Shown: positions 51,001 to 59,759, counted from the first letter of the stretch. The stretch: DNA of 64,000 bases from Liolophura sinensis (GCF_032854445.1 NC_088297.1:27209915-27273914); one strand, 5' to 3'. The notes: generated from the sequence alone by a model not told the origin. Numbers and translations: made by a program.

Positions 51001-54000
51001 ATATATATATATATTGGTAAAACACCAATCAAATAAATAAATAAATCTAACACTCCTTTGAACATTACAATACCATACAAGTTAGAATTTCTTTGCTTGA
51101 TACGTGTAATTGACACCATACACTCTGAGCATGAAAGCAATGTAGTAAAATGTTTGACTTTGATCACACATAATTTAACATCACTATGAACATTATAACA
51201 ATATATAACAGATTGTTTTTTTGCCTAAAACAATGCTTACTAACAGAGCACTTAACCACTGATCCAACCATCAGATATAAATAAATATACTTACTGTCCT
51301 ATTTTATTTGTGCTTTCTAAGAATAACATCTCACTGGGCAAATATACTTACCATCTTTAACTATTTTATTTGTGCTTTCTAAGAATAGCGTCTCATTGGG
51401 CGACATTTTGTGGAACACCACTTTCTGGATTGAAGATTTTCCACTCCTACAACAAAGCAAAAGCATCACTAATTTGTTTACTTAGGAGTTCAACATTCCT
51501 TTGGTCACATTAAAATTGTGTCACCTTGTCACAGTTACGTCACAACAGTGTCATAATTCACAGTTACTGAGCCCTGCAATACTCGGCAAGCTCAGATGAT
51601 ATGGAGAAGACAGAAAGGCAACTTTTAACACGGTGTTAATGGGATACAAAATCTTCACTGACTGGCTGGCTGAGAGAGAGGCAAGTCCAGATTGCCTATG
51701 CCTCAGCAGCATTTTAGGTATGGCAGATTTATTCAAGTGTGACCAAAGCTGCAGGATTTCACACCGGAAAGCACTGTCAGCCAATCAGTGTCAATTCTCT
51801 ATCCGTTCAAGGTAAGGCAATATGCGAGAACAGCATTTTTAAACATTCTGCAGATTTAGGCTAATGATTTTATTCCAGCAGTTAGGTAACGTAATTGCAG
51901 ACGAACATATGATACAAGAGATATTGTCAAGTAGCATTATGGCATTAAATACTCATCACAAGAAACAAAAATAATTCAGTGATAATGCAAACTGTGACCA
52001 ATCACATTTGCACTTATTCATAAATTTCTGATTTCCCATAGAGAAAACATCACGAAGTTTTTCCTTATATGTCACTCACCGCCTGAGGCCCATCAGGAGT
52101 ATACGGGGTTTGGTCTCCACACCTGCCCCAGCCACGTCATGATCGGGCTCTTCACTGCCGTACCCAAAACCCTTGGGGAATGAGCCCACAATGCCGTAAC
52201 TTCCTGACACATCATCTTCATCATAGCCTCGCGACTGCACATACAACACCAAAACAAATGTGTTTATATAGAAAACCAAAGCTATTTTCACAAGTCCTCG
52301 ACATAATTTATGAAGAAAGCTACCCAAAATTTATTTACAAAGTTTTGCGCTTGCATTTAGATGTTTTTATTCATTAGGCGTCTTACGTATATATATAATG
52401 TATCACCAACACTTCCCTACCTACACATATTTTATTTATTTATTTATTTGATTGGAGTTTTATGCCATAAAACCACTGATCCAACCATCAGATATAAATA
52501 AAGTTTATGCCATACTCATATATTTTATTGACTTTGCTTCAAAACTAATCAAAACAAAATGCTGTTCAGTAATGCAATATGGCTAACACTGAAGAATGAT
52601 GAGGAGAAAATAAAATAAGAAAACATGTGGGACCATCGCAATTTGGCATCCTTTACACTTGTGGAACAGTTCTTAAAGGTGATTACAGACAACATACTTT
52701 GTCTACTTGGGCTTAGTGTTAACACTAGGGTAGTTGGGACATTTTCCGGAAATACATGTATATGGCTATTTCCAAGGACTGTGACATTAATACCAAGGAT
52801 TGTGACATTAATAACACGAACTGTGACATTAATACCAAGGACTGTGACATTAATACCAAGGACTGTGACATTAATACCAAGGACTGTGACATTAATAACA
52901 CAAGCTGTGACACTAGTAAGAAAGCATTGGTGAACTGTCTGTATCCTATACACAAACTATTTCAATACTTAGCCATAGGGAAACACATGCTTAATACAGG
53001 TATAAGTCAAATCTCATGCATGATTCTTCCTTAACCTAGCCTTTCTGAATGAAAGGTGCCTCCACATTTCATGTATTGTCAATCTAGTCGCAAAGTAAGA
53101 GAAATGTGATTCATTTTCAGATTGCCTTACTATCTGACAGTGAAAATTATGTTTTATAGCACTGATGAATAGACTAGAAGGCCTGTATTGACTTGACAGA
53201 CATCTTACACACTTTACTTGTCCAAAAAATAGCACAATTTCTTTAAATTCCTTGCATTTCATGGATAGACCTCATGTGTTGGAGAGTTTGCAGATCTCAC
53301 AAAATGTGCTTTCATCTTGTAACTGAGATCCATATTTCATGTCTACTATAAGTAGCATTCGCATTTCAGGATGTGTGCCACTACACTTGCCACAACAGAG
53401 CAGCGATGGTCAAATGAACACCCAGTCGCAGCCAATAAAATGGCAGCATTTCAAAGTAGCACTCTCTACCTGGCATTTTCAGTTTCTCCATTACAGTAAC
53501 TATGAATGGGAACATGATTTCCAATGTAGAATTTCAATGAAATAGATATTTTATGTAGTAGGCATGCTGCCTTCAGGCAGTTGAGCGAGATCTGTTTCTG
53601 TTAAAAATATGGTGGCCATCTGAAATGCCGCAGTGACTTATACCAGCCTCTTATATAGCCTAACGAATCAGACCTTATATGCTAACGATACAAGATCTAA
53701 CAGACGCCCATTCCTAAAGCGCTGGGTATTTTCCTATTCATACTTACAACCTGCGTAGCATTTCCTACTGATATTTTCTCAATCAGTGATACCTAGCCGA
53801 AGGGATCAAACTTTTATCAAACCAAAATTGGCTTCTGTTCTGCTCAAATCTGTCATTTATAGACCGAAAACCGGCAAATTTTGAACAGGCAGCCATGTTA
53901 GCCTTCTCAATGTTTTGCCCTGCATTCTCCCCGCTGGAGACTTTTCGCCATGCTGATGGATGTTCTTCAGATTTTTAAATTATCTGCTATACATGACAAA

Positions 54001-54894
54001 CGAAAAATCCAAATCATGGACAACAGTCTGCCCTGCACCCAACTCAAGCGCGTAAAGGTTAGTAATAGCGAACATGGCTGTCTACACTATGTTTTAGCTG
54101 GGTTGTGAAGTAGAAATGCTTGATATGATCGTAATTGGAGCATATTGTGGTCCAATAAAAGTGTGATCCCCTCAACTAAAGATCGCTGATTGAGAAAATG
54201 TCAAGTAGGAAACACTACAGAGGTTTTAAGTATGGATAGGAAAATACCCAGCGTTTTGGAAATGGGCCTCTGTTAGACCTTTTATCGTTACAATTATGGT
54301 TTTATTCATGGTTAGTAAATTATGGTTTTACTTTGGCCACCTCTCATATATCCGCTAGCATGACTTGGTGAGAATACTGAGAAATTTTTGACAGCGTACT
54401 GTGAACACAAGCTCTTACAATTTGAAATGAGAACATATTATGCAAACTGCTTAAGTGATGGTAGCTGTAAACACTAGGTTGATGCTTCTGTGAGTGAGCT
54501 CTGGTCATTCTCAGAAGTTATTCTGAAAAGCTGGTTCCTCAATGAATTACCCTCACTCTACCACGTGGAGACCTGACACTTGACAGCAACCTGAGCTCAA
54601 AATCGCCAGAATTATCTAAACAGTACCGATGGGCAGTACCGATGTGTGTGAGCATGCTGGTATTCGCTTCAACTTTCGTTTTATGCTACAGCTATACTGG
54701 GAAACTTTTTCAGAGTGGTATCTAGAACACGCTGTGGGCCATCTCAAATACAGTACATGCTTTTCTACGTTTCCCTATGAAACACCTAAATAAAATATTG
54801 ATTTCCGACACCCTGAAATAGCGGAGTAAGAGAAGAGAATTGGTCCATTTGAAAAAGTTACGCATTCAGCGAAGTGAAGTTTCCCCCTCACCAT
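32925..54894 (-). CDS. RRAGC: Ras-related GTP-binding protein C/D (RagC/RagD), nine exons
   Basis: RagC/D pairs with RagA/B on the lysosome (via Ragulator) and recruits mTORC1 when amino acids are present. Exons in transcription order: 54894-54892 (ATG only), 52234-52080, 51446-51352, 49826-49693, 49118-48919, 48032-47918, 46714-46572, 36130-35982, 33070-32925, about 379 residues (human RagC about 399). All junctions are GT-AG and in phase. Motifs: P-loop GLRRSGKSS split across exons 2/3; switch II DFPGQ (exon 4); HKVDG base-recognition motif (exon 5); the C-terminal roadblock-like dimerisation domain covers exons 6-9 ([32 protein letters not shown]). There are no frame breaks. The short N-terminus ([15 protein letters not shown]) aligns with vertebrate RagC. 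Invertebrates usually have one gene for both C and D, so the symbol stands for that orthologue. Introns, especially 7 and 8, are filled with minisatellites, several derived from the exon junctions. Confidence 0.97.
33071..34430 (-). repeat. ~77-bp minisatellite made from splice acceptor plus exon 9 5' end
   Basis: About 17 tandem units of 73-78 bp immediately upstream of exon 9 on the sense strand. The three exon-proximal units keep CTCCTCCAG followed by the first ~24 bases of exon 9. Distal units read TTTCTCGTGCAG then GATTTATACACTACAGG, a diverged version that still ends in AG. With the donor-derived array it makes up nearly all of intron 8. Confidence 0.92.
34505..36033 (-). repeat. 65-bp minisatellite made from exon 8 3' end plus splice donor
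   Basis: About 23 tandem units, period 65 bp. Each carries about 17 codons of exon 8 ([17 protein letters not shown] region) followed by the donor GTAAGAT and a few intron bases. The first unit in the transcript is the real exon end. Units nearest the exon share its CAGAATACAC variant, whereas distal ones read CAGTATACAC. Most copies keep GTAAG; a few are altered (ATAAG near 34841 and 35521; GTGAG near 35911). One unit is internally deleted (about 35246-35275). Confidence 0.95.
35982..36130 (-). CDS. RRAGC: RRAGC exon 8 (C-terminal dimerisation domain)
   Basis: 149 nt, acceptor TTGTTTGCAG, donor GTAAGA. It encodes [40 protein letters not shown] and LREDSFDRQ. The last ~52 bases and the donor are the founder unit of a 23-copy tandem array that fills half of intron 8. 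Confidence 0.96.
36150..36930. repeat. Variable GTGAGTGAAACAGTGAGAGG array abutting exon 8 acceptor
   Basis: About 35 degenerate units of 16-25 bp. On the sense (minus) strand it reads TCACTGTTTCACTCACC, a pyrimidine-rich tract ending about 15 bp from the exon 8 acceptor (CTCATTGTTTGCAG), so array DNA supplies the polypyrimidine region. Confidence 0.9.
37298..37655 (-). mobile_element. SINE B, full length, with target-site duplication
   Basis: On the minus strand, GATAGCACAGTTGGTAGAGC (A box matches the consensus) to a GTACGACATTAAACCTCAAG tail. TATGGCTTG(C/T)AG occurs on both sides (37286-37297 and 37656-37667), the expected duplication. Confidence 0.93.
37680..37925. repeat. ~25-bp degenerate repeat
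   Basis: About nine units around GGTTTGTCTGAACAATGACT and CAATTTAT in RRAGC intron 7. Confidence 0.75.
38350..38607 (-). mobile_element. SINE A, full length, in RRAGC intron 7
   Basis: GGGTGTTTTACGCCGTACTT through GGACTTGAACTCATAGCC to CAACAGAGGCCC. Confidence 0.9.
38995..39262. repeat. ~88-bp tandem repeat, three copies
   Basis: Units of GTCATACTCTCAGTACTACA ... GTAATCATCTTTGTCAGTAG, almost identical to one another. Confidence 0.9.
39265..39375. repeat. ~20-bp tandem repeat
   Basis: Five units of GGAGTCATGTCTTGTCATTC. Confidence 0.85.
40795..41140 (-). mobile_element. SINE C, near full length
   Basis: AGAGGTTTAATGGCGTACTT to GTTAGGCCATCGAAGTAG. The body matches the reverse complement of the 3583 copy. 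Confidence 0.88.
41860..43385. repeat. 73-bp minisatellite, about 21 units, RRAGC intron 7
   Basis: The unit contains CATCCACTGTACGCCACCCA, GGTAACACGAGACAGTGAG and CGTGGACTGATGTCTTGATT, exact period 73 bp. All three minus-strand frames stay open, which produces overlapping spurious ORFs up to 332 codons. Confidence 0.97.
44090..46500. repeat. 40-bp minisatellite with higher-order structure, RRAGC intron 7
   Basis: About 60 units of CTTGGCTTTTACGTCGTCCT plus GTGCTGACTGTGTCTGTACG. Blocks of units recur almost identically (for example 44341-44720 against about 45110-45440, and 44724-45100 against about 45838-46210), showing multi-unit duplications. Confidence 0.97.
46572..46714 (-). CDS. RRAGC: RRAGC exon 7 (C-terminal dimerisation domain)
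   Basis: 143 nt, acceptor TTTTTTCAG, donor GTGAGT. It encodes [40 protein letters not shown] and IDISCIY. A decayed duplicate of its acceptor and first ~25 bases lies 72 bp upstream of it in the transcript. Confidence 0.96.
46715..46795 (-). repeat. Single tandem duplicate of exon 7 acceptor plus exon start
   Basis: GCTTTTTCTATT occurs at 46695 (exon 7) and 46767, a 72-bp period. The outer copy still reads TTTTTTTAG followed by an exon-like stretch (AACTAGGAAATAGAAAAAGC against AATTCTGGAATAGAAAAAGC). Confidence 0.85.
47303..47380 (+). mobile_element. SINE A 3' fragment
   Basis: GTGAAATATTCTTGAGTACA, GCATAAACACCAATC and an (AAAT)n tail. Confidence 0.8.
47792..47858 (-). mobile_element. SINE A 3' fragment
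   Basis: (TTTA)n, TTGGAGTTCCATGCTATACT, TCTTTCACTTGTACAATGGC. It lies 60 bp beyond the exon 6 donor. Confidence 0.75.
47918..48032 (-). CDS. RRAGC: RRAGC exon 6 (end of G domain)
   Basis: 115 nt, acceptor CTTGTAG, donor GTGAGT. It encodes [20 protein letters not shown] then [18 protein letters not shown], closely matching vertebrate RagC. Confidence 0.97.
48919..49118 (-). CDS. RRAGC: RRAGC exon 5 (HKVDG motif)
   Basis: 200 nt, acceptor ACGGACAG, donor GTGAGA. It encodes [20 protein letters not shown], then [20 protein letters not shown] and the helix ending LENLHL. Confidence 0.97.
49140..49330 (-). mobile_element. SINE A, head missing
   Basis: Starts about 20 bp upstream (sense strand) of the exon 5 acceptor and runs to CCAGCATGAACTGGACTGG. 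It sits inside the short RRAGC intron 4 very close to the splice site. Confidence 0.88.
49693..49826 (-). CDS. RRAGC: RRAGC exon 4 (switch II, DFPGQ)
   Basis: 134 nt, acceptor TTTTGCAG, donor GTAAGT. It encodes [40 protein letters not shown] and IDAQ, nearly identical to vertebrate RagC. A 45-bp array begins within 20 bp of its acceptor. Confidence 0.97.
49845..50590. repeat. 45-46-bp minisatellite abutting RRAGC exon 4 acceptor
   Basis: About 16 units of GTGAGCTACTGAGATATAAA plus TACACATGTACATAAAAAATCCCAG. The last unit ends about 20 bp from the exon 4 acceptor, and the acceptor flank (AAACAAATAC and AAAAATCAC) resembles unit sequence. Confidence 0.95.
50688..51050 (+). mobile_element. Two SINE A copies in tandem (full, then 3' part)
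   Basis: First copy: CTCTGTGGCCGAGGTGGTTA to ACACCAATCAAATAAATAAA (about 50688-50925). Second copy lacks the head: GTGGGTTTTCCCCAGGCCTC to (AAAT)n (50930-51050), with an (AT)n run in the 3' end. Confidence 0.88.
51293..51351 (-). repeat. Single tandem duplicate of exon 3 3' end plus donor
   Basis: The block containing CTATTTTATTTGTGCTTTCT starts at 51299 and again at 51361 (inside exon 3), a 62-bp period. The duplicate keeps a GTAAGT donor but has substitutions in the coding part, so it is an old two-copy event. Confidence 0.85.
51352..51446 (-). CDS. RRAGC: RRAGC exon 3 (P-loop GKS and switch I)
   Basis: 95 nt, acceptor TTGTTGTAG, donor GTAAGT. It encodes [20 protein letters not shown] then [12 protein letters not shown] second, decayed copy of its 3' end plus donor lies 62 bp downstream. 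Confidence 0.96.
52080..52234 (-). CDS. RRAGC: RRAGC exon 2 (N-terminus and start of G domain)
   Basis: 155 nt, acceptor TATGTGCAG, donor GTGAGT. It encodes [23 protein letters not shown], an acidic/glycine stretch, and [10 protein letters not shown] leading into the P-loop. Confidence 0.95.
52434..52535 (-). mobile_element. SINE A 3' fragment split by a 32-bp copied insertion
   Basis: (TTTA)n TTGATTGGAGTTTTATGCCA is interrupted and resumes TTTATGCCATACTC. The inserted 32 bp is identical to 51254-51285. Confidence 0.8.
52766..52915. repeat. 21-bp tandem array, RRAGC intron 1
   Basis: Seven units of GACATTAATACCAAGGACTG(T), with a variant AACACGAAC/AACACAAGC. Confidence 0.92.
53660..54315. 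mobile_element. Foldback (long palindromic) element 1
   Basis: Imperfect inverted arms of about 245 bp (53660-53905 and 54069-54315) around a ~160-bp loop. Matched landmarks: CTGGGTATTTTCCTATTCAT with ATGGATAGGAAAATACCCAG; GAAAATGTCAAGTAGGAAAC with its partner at 53766; CAGCCATGTT with AACATGGCTG. It lies in RRAGC intron 1. No coding content was recognised. Confidence 0.85.
54892..54894 (-). CDS. RRAGC: RRAGC exon 1: start codon at the exon boundary
   Basis: On the minus strand, CGACAAAATG|GTGAGG places an ATG as the last codon of exon 1. Joined to exon 2 (TCG CGA GGC TAT) it gives MSRGYDEDD, which fits the MS... start of RagC proteins and the phase-0 start of exon 2. An upstream ATG 13 nt earlier (54907) is out of frame and would be a tiny overlapping uORF. 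The exon's 5' UTR lies above 54894; its start is not determined. Confidence 0.65.
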
Positions 54895-54912
54895 TTTGTC
54901 GCCTCATGTCAA

Positions 54913-54921
54913 TCATGTGAC
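54913..54921. promoter_or_regulatory. M-box (MiT/TFE site) next to the RRAGC start
   Basis: TCATGTGAC is a perfect M-box/CLEAR-like E-box, 19 bp upstream of the proposed ATG. A CCAAT box (54927-54931) follows. MITF/TFEB/TFE3 factors are known to drive RagC/RagD genes in vertebrates as feedback on mTORC1. Use here is inferred from position. Confidence 0.4.
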
Positions 54922-55755
54922 TCCAACCAATCTCAGGCCTTCACGTTCATCTTTTGAAAACGAGATGACCTATTCAAAATTCAAAATTTTCATACAAGCT
55001 AACTGATTGTTTATTTGCAACTCTTAAAGATTAATCATTATTAAAAGGGTTATTTTTACGTCCAATTTCTTACGTCCTTTTCCATCCAAAGGTCAAGGTC
55101 GAGGCTGCGAAAGTTGAACAGTCTGCAAACTGAGAGTTATATTTGACACGAATTTCTGTGAATTTAGGACATATTTGTTCAGACGGGTGAAGTAACAGTA
55201 CCCAGGTAAGGCATTTATTGTTCGGATATACGAGGGTTGTGTAGCCTTCGTCTGGATTTTTGGATTATCTCTTGGGTGGATGATACGTGAAACAGCTACG
55301 TTGCAGACGATGTTTTGATGTATCGGAAACTGGGGTACCCATGATGCGGGTAGTTTGATATACAGGCTAATGTGGCACAGTTAATCGCGGAGATCTGAAT
55401 CAAGATTGGTAGTAACACCATCACAGTGCGATATACGGTAGGCAGAACCGAAAAGCTTTAGTTTACATGTGTATGGCAGATGATTTGGCCTCTTCAAACT
55501 GGGAAGAAAACTTTTGTAAAATCAAATATGTGTTTTTGTGTCCCTCCTTTATTGATGTTCTTTGTATCATTTGAGCAGATATACATGTACTTGCTCAAAT
55601 GCACCAGATTTACGGTGAAAAACATGGTGTGCTATTCGCAATTGCCATAAAAAAATTCTCTGTTGTCCAGGAAAGATGGGACTCCAATTGACCCTGGTTC
55701 ATTTGGCTACAGTGTTGGTTTGACAGTTGGAAAGATAAGGTCCACCGTTGCTGTT
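54922..55755. other. RRAGC upstream region; possible divergent promoter
   Basis: Unique-looking sequence between the two foldback elements. On the + strand, AGTACCCAG|GTAAGG at 55205 is a good donor that could end a non-coding first exon of a divergent transcript. No coding exon could be attached to it. Confidence 0.25.
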
Positions 55756-56411
55756 GTTGTTGGTCATTCAATAGTCCTGGATGACTACACTTCACTGTTT
55801 TATATTTGTATCGGCGCTTACATAGTTATGGATTGCTCCCATTCACCCTGGTAAGAAGCATCATAAAATTTTGGAAAACAGGCGATTACTAACCTTCCCA
55901 GCCTGTTCAACTTCAGTCACTCCTTTACAATGCTTAGGGTCCTAGACTTCCAGATACAGATAAAATTCCGAACAGTTGATTATCTCAAAGGTAAATATCC
56001 ATCCATATTTTAGTAAATTCAACTTCTCCACTCACTTGGAGGTGGTCGTGCATCATATCTGCGATCCTGGGCCTCACCGTTTTCAGCAGGGAGGCCTGGG
56101 AGCCAGGATAACCACAGGATACAACAGGCAGAAGACAGTGGCCTTTTTGGGAACTTGGAATCAGCTGGCAGGTTGAACTTGCTGAAATATGGATCGATAT
56201 TTATCTCTGAGTGATAAAGCTGGAGACTTTGTCTGGTGCTCTAGGACCCCAAGCATTGTAAAGAAGTGACTGAACAGGCTGGAAAGGTTAGTAATTGACT
56301 GTTTTCCAAAATTTTATGGTGCTTCCTACCAGGGTGAATGGGACTATGCAAGCCCCAATCAAAACATAAAAGAGCTAAGTGTAGTCATCCACAGCTAGTA
56401 ATTCAACAACA
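55756..56411. mobile_element. Foldback (long palindromic) element 2
   Basis: Imperfect inverted arms of about 250-270 bp (55756-56026 and 56170-56411) around a ~143-bp loop. Landmarks: CCCATTCACCCTGGTAAGAA with TTCCTACCAGGGTGAATGGG; AACCTTCCCAGCCTGTTCAA with its reverse complement near 56270; GGATGACTACAC with GTGTAGTCATCC. No coding content was recognised. Confidence 0.88.
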
Positions 56412-56717
56412 TTAAATGTACTATGGCCATATTTTATATTTCTGACATTTATTTGGTCAGTACACATTTAACAGATGATACATGCTTTTTTGAACACAAA
56501 ACTTTTTCACGGAAAACAGCCTTGCTTTGTCACTGTAATCAACCTGGTGCTAATGGTCTCTAATGTACATGTATAACCTGCATCCTGTCAGCCTGAAATA
56601 CCCACATTTTGGAACATGTTGGTGTTGCTTTCTAAGTAGTCTTGCCCCTCAGATTGAAGCATAAATTTTGAAATGTGAAATATATGAAACCAGACTCTAA
56701 AGAGTGCTGAAGGGAAG

Positions 56718-56900
56718 TATTTATTTATTTATTTGGTTGGTGTTTCATGCCATACTCAAGAATATTTCACTTATTCAACTGCGGCCAGCATCATGGTGGA
56801 AGGAAACCGAGGCAGAGCCATGGGAAAACCCACGACCATCCCCAGGTTGCTGGAAGACCTTCCTACGTACGGCCGGAGAGGAAGCTAGCATGACTGAAGA
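56718..56900 (-). mobile_element. SINE A, head missing
   Basis: (TTTA)n GGTTGGTGTTTCATGCCATA to GGAGAGGAAGCTAGCATGAC. Confidence 0.88.
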
Positions 56901-58660
56901 GAAGTAACTGTGGAAAATTTTGTTTAGTAGCCTGTAACAACATGTCTCTTAAAGCCATTGTTGCTGTTGTCTTTGTTTGATAATGTCATTCTGCATATTT
57001 TGCTGAAGCCAGTTTGAGTTATCATATTAACAGTGGAAAAGGCATTATAGTTGAAGTTTTAGAATGAGCGTCGTAGGCATCTGAACTCTTCCACATTCAC
57101 CGGGCTAAAATGAACAAAATGAATAGATAAAAAGTCATTATTTCTATTCTATTATGCCTACTTTAAACTTTCAGAGATTTATTAGGGAAACTGCGCAGTT
57201 GAAGCACAAATTAAACAACCTTTTTCTCCTTCATTTACTCTGCAGCTATCAACAAGTGCGTAAGCATTTGAAAATGACCAGCTTGAAAATTTCTTAGCAG
57301 TTCTTGTATAAGCGTGGTCTTGTTTGTGTTGTTCATTTAGTCGCAAGACTTTATTGTCGTGTGTGTGAATGAAATTAATTGCTGCATGGGTTGAACACCT
57401 CCTTGACCACCCCGGATCCTCCCCTCCCCTCCCATCCCACACTATGTGAAATGACTTTGAGTGTGGAGATGCGAGTTGTAAGACATACATGTGTCAGCCA
57501 ACTCCTTTAGAGTTATGCGTGGGAAAAATATGTTTAACATAGGGCAACATTTTAAAGTTGAGAAAAATTAATATGGCTGCAAACGTATGTTAAGCATAAG
57601 ACAGAAAATATGCATGTGGCATTCTCTGATACAAGCTAACCACAGACACGTTGGTTTGTGCCAGTAGTGAAAACCTCACTTATTTTTAGTCATCGTGGTT
57701 TTAAAGCGTTCACCATGATATGGCTGAAATGTAATCCATTCATTCATTTAAAGTGAAGGTACATTTACATGAAAAGCGGACTTTGTGAATCACAAGAAAA
57801 GGACCTCAAACATCGCTTTAGAGATTACTCCTCTTCAGACTGTATACACTGTATTTGCTCACAGTTTATACGCATGTATGCTATATAAGCTAATATTGTA
57901 GCCTAGCCATTGCAGAACATCAGATCACAGCGCAGGAGTAATAGCATGAAACAAGGTTACTTCTGATGGGTGTAATTTGGTATGTCATCTAATGTGCCTC
58001 TACGTAAATGCTTAAATATACCTCTTATCACTGTTAAATACTGAAAGAAAACATTACCCTTCCTATTCCTGTGATCTATCATGTGAAGTTAGCAAATGTT
58101 TGGTTGCTGGGTTTTTTTTTCTTAGTGGAAGAAAAACATACATGTGTTATTAACAGTATATAGAGACTTGACTTCAGTGTTATCAGACACAGAGCTACAG
58201 TATTACGTAACCTGTCCTAAAGTCAGGTTTTGTGCTGTGTATGTACAATTTTACATACCGTAGACAGGCAAGATAATTAATCTCTGTTCATGTATATGTA
58301 CATAACAGACTGCATACATGCACCAGAAGTTTTAAAAGTCTTAATAACCTAAGCTGCCTTGGTACGAGAAAAAAATGGACATATCTAATTTCTGATGTGT
58401 CTGATGTGTGCGTACATGATATGGCATTTGAAGTCTTGTGAATAATTGCATTTTAACTTTCTTCAGATTTTTTTTTTTACTCCTAAAGTGGATCAATTCT
58501 TCATTTGTCATGACAAAGGACTTTTAGGATACAATTTTTTGGACTTTACATCTACTTTTATGTGATTTAGTTTGGGAAGTGTAACTATATCAGCTTGGTT
58601 GGCCAAGTTGTTAAGAACTTCACAAAGAGTAGAGTTTTATTAATTTAGACAAAATATGTG
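56900..58660. other. No recognised gene
   Basis: AT-rich unique DNA. The longest frame (57182-57490, minus) has no recognisable motif. Confidence 0.45.
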
Positions 58661-58663
58661 ACC

Positions 58664-59135
58664 TCAGACCCCCGTTAATTTTCCATAAACGACAGTGTTA
58701 ACCTTTAGGCTGTAGCTCAGTCCCAAACATTCAGTGGCCAAAAAGCTTTGGTGTATACCTGGCCCAGCCTGTGAGAAAGCTGTCTGTAAGAAAGCAGCCA
58801 TAAAAATTTTGAAATAGGTTGACCTTCTAGATCTGGACCTTTCTATTCTGGAAGCTGGGAGGGGTGCCTGGCAATGCCAAAGGGAGGTCACTCACAGCCT
58901 CATCACCACCTGTCTCCTTGTGTCCTAGTACAGGCCACAGACCCCCATTAATTTTCCATAAGTGACAATGTTAACCTTTAGCGATGTAGCTCAGCCCCAA
59001 CATTCCATGGCTAATAAGCTTTGGTGTATACCTCGCCCAGCCTGTGAGAAAGAAGCCATAAAAATCTTGACATAGGTTGACTGTCAAAATCTGGACCTTT
59101 CTATGCCGACAGCTGGGAGGGGTGCACAGCAACAC
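58664..59135. repeat. Dispersed repeat D, two tandem copies
   Basis: Units of about 270 bp starting at 58664 and 58935, both with ATTTTCCATAA, GTAGCTCAG, AAGCTTTGGTGTATACCT and CAGCTGGGAGGGGTGC (the first copy reads GGAAGCTGGGAGG). Confidence 0.82.
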
Positions 59136-59759
59136 CAAGGGGACATCACTTGAAACCTCATCACCACCTCTCTCCTTGTGTCCTCTCACCCAGAATTTCA
59201 AACTTTCATCATTAAAACTCATACCTCCCCAAAGCTTAGACAATTTCCAGCATTTTGATACCAAGCCTGCACCTGAACACTAAAAATGGCAGACTGGCAG
59301 CAAGAAAAGACTTTACACCAAAAAATACACAGAATTACATTTGTCCCTCTCCCCCCCCCCCCCTCCCCATCCGAAAAACGGGAGTTCTAATGGGGTTCTG
59401 TGTCCTAGTAGGGTCCTGATTCTGTGTTAGGGTTCCACATCCTGTAAACAGAACTGTCACCTTGCAAGGGAAATAACTGAGGTTTGAGTCTAAAGCAGTG
59501 CCTGAAAAAGGTGATAAACCCTGTCACAACTGTCTAAGTTTACTATATCGATAAATTAAGCAGATGTAGACGAGCATACAAACAGTATCTTATAAACGTC
59601 AAATCCTGTAGGTTATGTACATGTGTGAAGAAGTACGCCGCACATTTTAGCCAAATTAGTAAACAATATAATTTGAGGTGTGAAGTTTACGAACTATTGT
59701 TTTTTTCTATTTGTAGACACAGGTTGGCACACTCATGCCTTTAGGGCGTGTATTCATAC

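Noticed and set aside
52076-52327. Reading RRAGC exon 2 back into intron 1 to start at [10 protein letters not shown]
   Set aside because: The hydrophobic extension is absent from RagC proteins, and an acceptor (TATGTGCAG) precedes the conserved part; the ATG at 54894 joins in frame.
55663-55854. 63-codon frame (MSRKDGTPIDPGSFGYSVGL) near a possible acceptor
   Set aside because: Its second half lies in the arm of foldback element 2 and no partner exons were found.
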